From Bisporella sp. PMI_857 (lineage: Eukaryota > Ascomycota > Leotiomycetes > Helotiales > Helotiaceae), in the NCBI GenBank assembly GCA_021307315.1, contig JAJSPD010000022.1, positions 620,001 through 684,000 of the forward strand: DNA of 64,000 bases, read 5' to 3'. A program made the translations under genes and the position numbers. How positions within the stretch are numbered: the first letter of the stretch is position 1; each line of letters begins with the position of its first letter. Under the pieces are notes generated by a model, which made no database searches, was not told the DNA's origin, and saw only the letters and a list, made by a program, of their open reading frames with translations. This document shows positions 35,400-43,975 of this stretch, piece after piece.

Positions 35400-36600
35400 A
35401 ATACATAACGCTATAAAGGTATATAGATAAGATAAATATATAGATATATGCCTCATCTCGTCGAAACTTCTCGGCCATCTGCTCTGTGCTGGTGGCCATG
35501 TCATTCAAAGTTCCCCAAATACAAAAAGCATCATCTTGAAAACCTTTGAGCGATGGGAAACCTATTCCGACCGAGACCAGACACCGGACCCCGCCCTCAA
35601 CCAGCTCCGATCCCCACAGAAGCTGGGCCTGGTTCCACAGCTCCGTCACTGGATTGTTTGCGCCTGTCGCTCCATCCACAAACTCTTACTTATATTGGCC
35701 GATCTCGATCAGGTCGAAGAAGGACGATGCTGCCGCTGTTGCGCGGCAGGCCTCCCATATCTGAACGCGGTTCAGGAAGTCGTTGTTGCCGCGCGGGGAT
35801 GGATAGCTCGTGAGGCATTGTATACCGCTGGTCTGATTTCTCGCCGCGCATACGAACCTGTGAAGTATCGTTAGCTTAGCTCGGCGTGGTGTCTCGGCAG
35901 AGGACTGAGCTATACTTTACCAGCAGCATCCGGTTGGTCTTTCAGCAGCGCATCATCCGCCATGTCGCTTCTTTGGAAAAGTACCCAGGAAGATGATGCC
36001 GGCTATTGACGAGCGAAAGTTGGGGAACCCTTTTTGATGAACAGCAATCACAAGTGCCTGTAGCCATGAGCAACGGACAGTAGAGGAACCAAAAATCATG
36101 GCTTAAAAAGCGTACCTGTTGGATAACAAAGCTTCCAAGACTATGCCTTATAAGCGCAATCGGTCTCTGGCGTTCCTATTTACAAGCCCTGGTTAAAATA
36201 CGAGCTTGTTGAATATGTCTGCAGCCTGCGTGCATTTGCATCCTGCCGATGTTGGTGCAAGATATCCAAGAATTGTTCAGCGCACTTTCGCAGACCAGTT
36301 TTGACGTTGCGGTCCCTCCAACCCGACTTGTAGCTGTAGCTAGTGATCCGCGCATTCTCAAATATCTGTGGTAGGGTGCCCTGTAGCCACATAACTTCCG
36401 TAGAGTCATCTTGGGCGCCTTGGTCTCGCAACGTTTTATCCCTCCAGAATTTCGCCTTGTCTCTAACCTCCTTGGTCTATGCACTTTGGCATTCGAGACC
36501 TGCTTCACCTACTTATAATAAGGATGCGCGCCTAGACCTTGCACTGCGATGATGCTACATATTGTGGTTAGCAATGCTTGAGTCTGGAAATGGTCTGGCG
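35400..36600 (-). pseudogene. Serine esterase plus patatin-like relic, RIP-type damage
   Basis: Minus strand, right to left. About 36590-36190 is an alpha/beta-hydrolase start: SIIAVQGLGAHPYYK, then a stop where W is expected, then VMWLQGTLPQIFENARITSY. About 36165-35960: RPIALIRHSLGSFVIQQ, a GTACGC...CTACAG intron, then ALVIAVHQKG and IAGIIFLGTF. The nucleophile elbow expected as GHSLGG reads RHSLGS, so two glycines are lost. From about 35980-35400 patatin C-terminal blocks follow: FVCAARNQTSGIQCLTSYPS, FLNRVQIWEACRATAAASSF, an in-frame stop, EFVDGATGANNPVTELWNQA, VRCLVSVGIGFPSLKGF. Both lipase-type domains occur as N-terminal parts of fungal NLRs. Stops, frame changes and the lost catalytic motif mark it dead. 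Confidence 0.7.
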
Positions 36601-36928
36601 TACTACTGGCTCGGGCCGCGCGTTAGCCTCGGAAGACCAAATGTTCAATCCGTTCAACTTCACTGTCTCCTTTGTACATGTCATGGTCGCGGCATTGACG
36701 TCATTGATGGTATTGATGGCATTACTGGAGGCATGGCTTGCGGCAGACTGGCGAGTTCAAAGGATGTTCTCATGCTTTGCCTTCGATATTCAGCTCGGCG
36801 GTTGCGCCTCAGCCGCATCAGTTCGTCTGCGTACGGAGCCCCTGTATCTATACGGAGCCCTGTATCTACCTTCAGGCCACATCTTTTTTTTGCCGAACCT
36901 TTAAAACCTTAAAACCTCAAACCTTTAT
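36600..36928. other. No supported gene
   Basis: Overlapping short frames in several phases; a hydrophobic stretch (FVHVMVAALTSLMVLMALLE) around 36670-36730 appears in one frame but has no start/exon support. Confidence 0.35.
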
Positions 36929-37093
36929 TGTCGGATACCTATCACGTAGCAAAAGGCGTAGTAGTTGTAACTACGCTCTTGCTGGTGTGATTATGGTTCC
37001 TTGTTATTAGGTTCTAAGTTACAACCTATTGCCAGGTATGTGTAGGTGATTGAAAACCCACAATTCCCGTGATCCGGTGGATCGCTTGAAACT
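36929..37093 (+). repeat. TGTCGG-type LTR-like repeat, truncated
   Basis: TGTCGGATACCTATCACG start, inverted GTAGTAGTTGTAACTACG pair, CCTATTGCCAGG, CCCACAATTCCCGTGATCC, ending at GATCGC where the TGTCAG-type element begins. Confidence 0.7.
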
Positions 37094-37240
37094 TGTGAGA
37101 AATAGGATCTATTAAGCAGGGGAATCAATTGGAGGATATGTGAGGGTATCACAGTGATAGAATACGGGCTTATTGGGAGCGTTATGGATGATGGTATTTT
37201 CGACAATTGCGGCTGTAATGTGTGTGTGCGTGAGGTTCTC
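37094..37240 (+). mobile_element. TGTCAG-type element, 3' truncated
   Basis: Matches 21553-21770 from TGTGAGAAATAGGATC to GTGAGGTTCTC. Its right part is displaced by the pogo-like fragment inserted at TA 37241-37242. The expected continuation TAGCTCCTTGGC is not seen. Confidence 0.65.
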
Positions 37241-37242
37241 TA

Positions 37243-37429
37243 ACGTACCTGATCACTTAGCTGGCCAAATCATCATCCTGGCCACAATCCGTGCAATCAC
37301 CACTTTTTTTCAATTTTGATTTGCAATTGTATCACAATTACTTAAAATATCAATTTACGGATTAAAGTAATAGATTTATTGACGGTTAGGGCATGTACAA
37401 GCAGTGTGCTCTAGCGATTTTACATATAC
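37243..37429 (-). mobile_element. Pogo-like element, 3' end only, inverted
   Basis: Begins with the terminal repeat ACGTACCTGATCACTTAGC and continues as the complement of the 3' end of the elements at 51200 and 57426 (through the coding end for the CCHC knuckle). Cut off by an LTR at 37430. A TA precedes it. Confidence 0.8.
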
Positions 37430-37629
37430 TGCACCTTGCTGGAGTAGTGTGGCACAAATCGACTCATATTGATCCGAAGACTAATCTCTACCCTTTCTAC
37501 TACGTCCCGAGTCCCCTACTTATACCCTCCGAACCCCCGGCGACTCCCCACGTGCCCATACATGCCAAGTCTCAGAGCCTTTACCAAGCCCCCTTGTCCC
37601 CTTAGCACGTGACATCCTGGCACCTGACA
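37430..37629 (-). mobile_element. Solo LTR, TGTCAGGCGCC family, inverted
   Basis: Complement of the LTR at 47604-47805: starts TGCACCTTGCTGGAGTAG and ends CACCTGACA, with CCCCTACTTATACCC (TATA-type complement). No target duplication, consistent with rearrangement at the pogo junction. Confidence 0.75.
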
Positions 37630-37830
37630 CAGAACTACCACTATTATTAGAAACGCGAAGCTCAAAAGCTGGCCCGAAGGCAGGTCCAGAGCCTAGCCGT
37701 GCTACTGGTCCTCGACTGATACAGCACCTTAAAAGGAATAATAATAATGATAATAAAATAAGGTTTTAGTAGAGTTTACCCCGCTGCACAAAAACTAAGT
37801 GAGGGTAATTTTAGTATTGGTGTTCTACTC

Positions 37831-38087
37831 TCCCCCCCCCTAATAAAGGTTATACGGTGGATTTTATGGGGCGATACCGTAGAAGCAGTCTCCTGAATGG
37901 CTATAAATCCTTGCGGCTCCCTTGCGAGGCCTTTTTTGCCTCTTTCGCACGAGCCATGAAAAGGACTTCAACCCTTGACAAGTAACGGATACAGAGAATC
38001 TAAGTGGCTATGCCCTAGTAGAGAAAGACTTGGCCTATCCATTATTTTCCACCGTATAACCTTTATTAGGGGGGGGAGAGTACTTCG
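37831..38087. repeat. Inverted repeat arms flanking about 180 bp
   Basis: Left arm TACTCTCCCCCCCC then TAATAAAGGTTATACGGTGG (37827-37861) and right arm CCACCGTATAACCTTTATTA then GGGGGGGGAGAGTA (38051-38084) are near-perfect complements. This could be a MITE, a snapback of a decayed transposon end or a foldback element. No coding between the arms. Confidence 0.65.
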
Positions 38088-38470
38088 TAGGAAAATCGCT
38101 TATTTTTGGGCGATCAGAATGGGGGTTATTGGAATGGGGGTGCACGGACTTACTTCTAGCGAAGTAAGCTTCAACCATAGAGCGGCCCATCTTTCTCCCG
38201 CAACTCCGCCATGTGCGTAGCGGGATAGCCTAGGAACAATATTAGGCATGGCCCGTTTGCTAAGAATAGCCCGCATCTTTAGTTAGCCAAACGTGGATAA
38301 CTTACCACCCTATCAGCTACCTATAGACAGGAATACCGGATTCAGAAAACAGGTGACTGAGATTCTGAGACAGGAGAAGTATAAAGGTTCTGATGTTTGC
38401 CGCCCAAAGATGAGCAAGATTGAAAGTTATATTTACTCACCTTTCCCTGCTACCCGAGATATACTCCAAC

Positions 38471-38974
38471 ATGTCGTCCGATATCCGCATCACTTCTGTT
38501 CTATTGATGCTCCTAGCCTTTACAATTCCAACCCTCGGTCTATCTTGCAATACCGTGACAAAGATGGAAGGTGGTCCACATCCTTATGGTGGTTGGTGGA
38601 TCCAGTATCCAGCGTACTCCGGCGGTGCCACGGCTCCATGGTGCACCATGAGGTCCGGAGCCTCAGGCGAGGGCGTGAAAGCTGTCCAGAGAGCACTCAA
38701 CAGGTACCCTTTCTGCGTCTAGTGCCCATCTCCTATAGACTAACATGACGCCGGATGTTCCACCCAATGGAAATATGAGGGAATACCGAAGTTGGCCGTA
38801 GATGGTAGTTATGGACCAAAGACCATATCAGCCGTCAAGTATATCCAAGATGTCTGGAAAATCAAGGTCGATGGGATTTGGGGAACGGATACGGGGCATG
38901 CGATGTATTGGGAGGCGACGCAGGTGAATGATGCGGGGAATACAGTCAAGGCGTGCAAACAGAAATATTACTGA
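38471..38974 (+). CDS. Secreted peptidoglycan-binding-like protein, non-standard splice acceptor
   Basis: ATG at 38471; exon 38471-38703, intron 38704-38754, exon 38755-38974; 150 aa and 453 nt in frame. The signal peptide is about residues 1-26 (SVLLMLLAFTIPTLGLSC). The mature part carries a PG_binding_1-like repeat: GEGVKAVQRALN, LAVDGSYGPKTISAVKYIQD, KVDGIWGTDTGHAMYW. Such domains in fungi bind cell-wall glycans or bacterial wall. Oddity: donor GTACCC and branch-like GACTAAC are good, but the only frame-preserving end is CCGG, not AG; the AG at 38738 gives a stop. Either the acceptor has been lost (recent pseudogene) or splicing is unusual. Confidence 0.55.
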
Positions 38975-40082
38975 GACTGGCTCACGTCACCTGAGTAGAA
39001 TCCTTTTGCTCAATTTTGAGTTGGTGCGAAATACGGAAGCCCTGGCTAGAACGTCTATTCGAAGCCGGAAAAGAACAATCAGCACAGCTTCTTCAATCAG
39101 CTCATGCGGTTATTCACCTTCATAGCCCGCCCACCTTCATTCTATCATCGTATCGAAAGCGGCAACGCAGTGGTCAATCTTCCGCATATCATTTGGGAAA
39201 TAGTATTCCCCATCTTCACGGAAACAGTGTTCCGCGACTGACACGAAGGTCTGTACCTCTAATAAGCCCATCCCTTTTAAAGCGGGTAGGTCTTTTTTAG
39301 CACGGTTGTTAATTGGGAGGCGTTTTCAAAATGACTGGTAACGATTGGGGCTCCAAATTATTTGGCGGGGAGAGGGGGTGCCAAGTGCCTGTCTGTTTTG
39401 GAGAGGAGTGTTGCCGGATTAAGACGATATCCAAGAGTTCTTGCGACAAAATAAAGCCTAGAAGTTAATAGCGTTATTTTTAGCTTTAAATTCAAACTAG
39501 TGATGCCCCTGTCCTGATATAGTGGCTCCACTGCTCTCCAATATTCGCACAATAACCTGGACAATGTCGCTTTTACACCATACCCATCAGCCTCAAATAG
39601 AAAGACCAACTGTGAGGAAATTCGAGTGACCTCCCGAAATTACCCCAAAACAGGCATTAAAAGCGCCCACCTAGGATGATTATTTGAGATCACGTGATTA
39701 ACTATTATTCTAAAATCGATTAAGCCATCAAAAAAGCCAATGAAGTTATGAACAAAACACCACACAATAATAATAATAACAAACTAAAAAGCAAGTAGGC
39801 GTAAACAAGGGAACAGGTAAAAAATATTTCCGCGTCCTTCCTAGCTATTACAAACAACAGTAGGTATATCAACTTTGCCCTCTCCGCTGTTTTTTCTCTG
39901 TTCTACAATCGATTCTCAACCGCATCGAACAACTGCAATGGATTCAATCGAGTCTAATCAGTTATCAAACAAGTCAGATCTGACTAGCAGTGCTCTATTG
40001 CCAGCAGCTCTATCCTGGGGCCATGATCCAGAGATCTCAAAGTGGTTTCTTCATGAAAGATCCTCTCGTTTACGACGAGATC
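38975..40082. other. Intergenic; possible minus-strand terminal exon
   Basis: On the minus strand at about 39252-39137 one frame reads FVSVAEHCFREDGEYYFPN then DMRKIDHCVAAFDTMIE and a stop, with an AG just upstream. It looks like the last exon of a small protein, but no other exon was found. (AAT)n-like sequence lies near 39766-39780. Frames at 39358-39609(-) and 39875-40105(+) are unsupported. Confidence 0.35.
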
Positions 40083-40326
40083 TGTCACGGCCCTACCTCG
40101 CTTAGAGCCTCTTGGGGCTCGGCCTTTTAGGGCTCGGCCCCTGACACCACAGGGCTCGCTTACGCTAGCCCCTGGCCAGTCTCCTGTATATAAAGCACTG
40201 CTCTCCTTCCCTTCTTCTATCTGTAGCTTGTTCTCTTCGTTATAACAATTGATAGTCGTTCACACCTTTGAGTCCCTCTTCCTGAGATCTACAGGTCGAG
40301 ATCCCTGTTCGCCTTGAGTTGTTACA
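40083..40326 (+). mobile_element. Solo LTR, family A
   Basis: TGTCACGGCCCTACC to GAGTTGTTACA, 244 bp, with TATATAAAGCACTGCTC. Flanks AGATC / AGATT differ by one base, a likely decayed 5-bp duplication. No internal retrotransposon sequence. Confidence 0.85.
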
Positions 40327-40659
40327 AGATTCATACTAGGTACGTAGTCTCTTCAAAGTGGTTTCTAATCGAATACAAACTGAATATAGAAGAGAATCTA
40401 GTTCCGACTAAGCCTACATCCACTACCTTACGGCAAAGGCCAAGAATGAACTACGCCCCAAGCATATCTCGACTGTCTACACAATTCCCGAATACCCGGA
40501 AACCTCGCAAATTGGCATGGCATACTATCTGAATGTAACTGGAATGGCTCCCAAATTAGTGCCTGGTGTTATTCGGGAGTTCTAGGGCGTAAATATGCTA
40601 TTAATAATATCAAGATACTACATATATAGCCCCTAATAGTGCAGCCAGTGCGTCTGAAT

Positions 40660-40740
40660 ATGTAACAGCCAGGGTCGATTAAGGACGGTTACAGGCTGTA
40701 AGCGACCTATCTGGGTAACGAAGGCTTACAGCCATTATGG
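40660..40740 (+). repeat. Fragment of the TGTAACAGCC LTR
   Basis: TGTAACAGCCAGGGTCG and GGACGGTTACAGGC match the opening of the LTRs at 59848 and 60377; the rest is missing. Confidence 0.5.
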
Positions 40741-40864
40741 AAAAGATAGTCTAGACTATCGTAGGCTCCGGCTGATAGAGTGCTTTCGGGGGATACCGAA
40801 CTCTAGAGCTCGGTGACTCCGTATGTCAAGAGTTGCTGCAGGAGAGAGTATCGTAATCTCACTG

Positions 40865-41324
40865 CTGTTGGTTTACCCATCTGAATTCACACCGGCTCCT
40901 CGGAAAATGCATTCAATATGATCGTTATCGCGAATGGCCTGGTTGGGTGTCTTCACCACCACAGCGGCGCAACCTTCACCTCGGGAATATCCGTTGGCAT
41001 CCTTATCCCGCATACGACAGCGAGACTCTGGCGAGATTATATGCATTGAAGACCCCATAATGTACTAAGCCGGATCCATAAGCAGATTGGTACCTGCTAC
41101 AGCTGCTTGAGTAGCTTCCCCTCAATGGAGACCTTGCGCTGCCATGTTTAGGGCGACAAGCGAACTCGAACAGGCTGTATCTAGGGCTAAAGCAGCTCCT
41201 CGAAGATTGAAGGTGTAAGATAAGCGATTGGCTAGAATAGAACAGGATACACCAGTAGCAGCATGACTACCTAATGTATCATGGTCTCGGGCCTGAACCA
41301 ACAGATAACATCTCTTTACCATTC
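40865..41324 (-). pseudogene. Polyketide synthase ketosynthase (KS) relic
   Basis: Minus strand reads LLVQARDHDTLGSHAATGVS, SCSILANRLSYTFNLRG, the active-site block ALDTACSSSLVALNMA with catalytic Cys, then LH-stop, EATQAAVAGTNLLMDPA-stop, SMHIISPESRCRMRDK, DANGYSRGEGCAAVVVK, FRGAGVNSDG. Order and spacing match the KS domain of fungal type I PKS, but it covers only about 150 residues, has two in-frame stops and no flanking AT, DH or ACP. A dead piece of a secondary-metabolism gene. Confidence 0.8.
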
Positions 41325-41804
41325 TTTCGGTTCTTTACTTGATATTCTAAGTACAATAGTATGGTTATATGGTTGGAGTGAATGCTGTTCGTGACACTTT
41401 TACCATTAGCTTTCCAATATTTTGGAACGGGATTACATCCGGCCACCCCTACCACCTACCGTGCCAAGACAGACAATTTCGCTTAGTTTATGCGGTAGTG
41501 GAAGGCCGTCTTGTTCCGAATCGTATTCGGACTCGTGTTTGTCCTACCATAGGCACCAGCGAGCCATCCCCCAATATTAAGATCTTTTACTTGGTGACTA
41601 AGCTGTAGTGGTTCGTCAGCACACGCGTTCTTGTATTTAGCTACGCGAGGGAGAAGTTTTTCTCCTTCTCCTTAAGTCAATAGAAGCACTCTCTACAAGC
41701 ACCGCTGTTACCACCTGTATTCATATATACAGTCAGTAGGTTTCTATAGATCCTGAAATTGCGCTTCGTCTTTCCAACACTCCGCTCATTCGTGAAAATC
41801 CACC
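41325..41804. other. Intergenic, upstream of the EBP gene
   Basis: No supported gene; the 79-aa frame at 41369-41608 has no domain. A small hairpin GGAGAAGTTTTTCTCC lies near 41650. Presumed promoter region of the isomerase gene. Confidence 0.4.
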
Positions 41805-42626
41805 ATGACCCCTCCCCACTCCTACTACCCTGTAGGCGTAGAGATCCCCAACTATGTTCCTAACGAATGGAGCACCCTAGCGCTGGTATCTACCTTCGCT
41901 GTTACCTGCACAATCGTCCTAACAGCTGCCAAAACCATCGCGACGAATGCAAACCCTCGCATTACGATCTCTGAACTCTCTAAGGTTCTTTGGTTTACCC
42001 TATGTACGTCTTTCCCTCTCCCTATCTATGCACACCCAGTACCAACAAACGACCAGGCGGCTCCATCCACCTCCTCCTCGAAGGCTACTACGCCCTAAAC
42101 TTCGCCACCCTCCCGGGCTCCCAACACCTCCTCGCGCAACTCTGGAAAGAATACTCCATGTCTGATTCGCGGTATCTCACTTCGCACGCCTTTGTCATGT
42201 CCATGGAGTCCATTACCGCCTGGTGCTGGGGGCCATTATCCTTCGTCCTTGCGTCTTTCATCGCCACGGATAATCCCTTCCGACACCCGCTGCAGATTAT
42301 CATCTCCACTGGACAGCTTTACGGGGATGTGCTGTACTACGGGACGTGTGCATTTGACTTTCTGGTGTATGGGGTTGAGTATTCGAGGCCCGAGGGGTAT
42401 TACTTTTATGGGTATTATGTGTTATTGAATGGGTTTTGGATTGTTATTCCGAGTTGTAAGTTGGTTTTCCTTTTTTTTCCCTTTTCATCAGGATTGGTGA
42501 GGGAGAACTGGGCTAATGGGTATAGTGCTTATTGCTGATAGTGTGAGAGCTTGTGGAAGGGCTTTTGCAGAGGTCAAGAGGATGAGGATAGTCGGGATGA
42601 ATGGGGATGCAAAGAAAACGTCTTGA
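41805..42626 (+). CDS. Emopamil-binding/EXPERA family, sterol delta8-delta7 isomerase-like
   Basis: Exons 41805-42003, 42057-42455 and 42526-42626, about 232 aa; introns GTACGT...GACCAG (53 bp) and GTAAGT...TATAG (70 bp), both keep frame. EBP features: membrane helix 1 (TLALVSTFAVTCTIVLTA), WFTLCGSIHLLLEGYYALN with the conserved H and E, SMESITAWCWGPLSFVLASF with the second catalytic-site acidic residue, HPLQIIISTGQLYGDVLYY, and YYFYGYYVLLNGFWIVIPS. The family moves a double bond in sterol rings in the ER membrane. Fungal ergosterol synthesis normally uses the unrelated ERG2, so the role here may be in another sterol or terpenoid step. Short C-terminal exon (ADSVRACGRAFAEVKRM). Confidence 0.8.
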
Positions 42627-42844
42627 AGAAGTCTGTTCTATACTCCGGCCAAAGGCAGGTTATGCTAGGGGAGTACTGGCTGAGAACATGGTCTTGTCCG
42701 AAGTCGGTTGAGGCACAGTTATTCGAAGGAGGACGTACAGCACTGAAATAGGTTTATCTTATACTGTAGATTTTCATTATTAAACTGGCGTACCTTGGTT
42801 TGAATTATTCTTGCCGAGCTGCCCCTTCTCGGCAGAATGGTTAT

Positions 42845-42950
42845 TGTCGGAATATCTATCAAATAGCAAAAGGCGTATTAGCTATTGACTATGCTCCTGC
42901 TGGTGTGGTTCTTGTATTCCTTAATTGTATGATATTCTAGTTCTAAGCTA
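42845..42950 (+). repeat. TGTCGG-type LTR-like repeat, fragment
   Basis: TGTCGGAATATCTATCAAAT, GGCGTATTAGCTATTGACTATGC inverted pair, GCTGGTGTGGTTCTTG. Its end abuts the truncated kinase coding sequence. Confidence 0.65.
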
Positions 42951-42954
42951 CTTG

Positions 42955-43484
42955 CTCACGATGACCTAAAGCCTGAGAATATCTTGGCTGACAAACAAGA
43001 TCGTATCAAGATTGGGGACTTAGGTTGTACAAATTTCATCGGTTCAGAATTCGAAGCAGGTATACCTCCACACGGGCGACTCCGCGGTAGCGAAGTTGGG
43101 TCAAAAGAAGGAACTGCAGGCAAGCTTGGAGCTCGTACGGAACAATTCTCTCTTGGCTCTTAATTCTACTACATCAACTACGGAGTTGAGGTTTATGATG
43201 ATCAAGAGTTTGGCGAAGATCGTGGACCAGTTATTGTTGAGCGGCTACAGCGGATGTTGTTTCCTAAACTCGATAGTAACTCTGTGTTAGACTCTATTAT
43301 TGACGATTTCTGGCACGGTAGATTCCAGTCGATTGCCGCGCTGTCCGAAGTTATCTCGCAGAAGTTTGATCTGAGAAACTATTCCTCCAAGACCATGTCA
43401 CCAGAGGAATTTGCTGCACGCCGGACATTCTGCTTGCAGCTTGTTGAAGGAGCCATTCTTGGTGCTTCATCAAATGTAGATTAA
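42955..43484 (+). pseudogene. Protein kinase C-lobe relic, 5' truncated
   Basis: Opens with HDDLKPENILADKQDRIKIG then DLGCTNFIGSEF: catalytic loop (HxD-LKPEN) and metal loop (GDLG for DFG). Further on REQFSLGS-like EQFSLGS is followed by an in-frame TAA, then YYINYGVEVYDDQEFGEDRG, VERLQRMLFPKL, IIDDFWHGRFQSIAALSEVI and a normal end at 43484. The N-lobe is absent, and the 5' edge coincides with the TGTCGG repeat. Resembles small fungal kinases found near NLR genes; now broken. Confidence 0.65.
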
Positions 43485-43975
43485 AAGCCAGACAGGACAG
43501 TTTCCGATAACCAAGATATTTCATAGTCCTTTGTATCCTAAGACTTGAAAAGGAGACCTACTACGCCTGCTGAGAGGGAGGAAACTGGGATTTGATAGGG
43601 AGGGGGGAAGGAGGTTGGATTCGAATGAGTTGAAATATGGTTACTTTATCTGCGTATAAAGGAGTCTATCTACTTAGTTTTTCTCACGAGTCCAAATCCT
43701 GGCGCTATTGAAGCTAATATGGAGGTTCTATCACGAGGATTCTAAACTAAGGAGAGAAGGTAGGGCTTGAGAGAATCGTTAATCAAGTCAAGCATGCGGA
43801 ACACATGCCACTGGTCTTGAATAGGAAAGCATATCTGAGATGATCACGTAGTAACTGTGACATTTTACTGCTCAAATTCAAGTCAAACCTTTTACTACTC
43901 AAACTCAAACTCAATTTATTGAGTAGTATTCAAATACTAGTTGAATAGTTGAGTAGTTTTTAGTCACACTGTGAA
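43485..43975. other. Intergenic with a self-complementary AT-rich patch
   Basis: No gene. 43890-43965 contains CTACTCAAACTCAA repeats followed by TTGAGTAGTATTCAAATAC and GTTGAATAGTTGAGTAG, able to form a hairpin just beyond the 3' end of the HET-ankyrin gene. Confidence 0.4.

Noticed and set aside
36562..36912. Plus-strand 116-aa and overlapping frames
   Set aside because: Three overlapping frames of similar length; none has a domain, and they flank a relic on the other strand.
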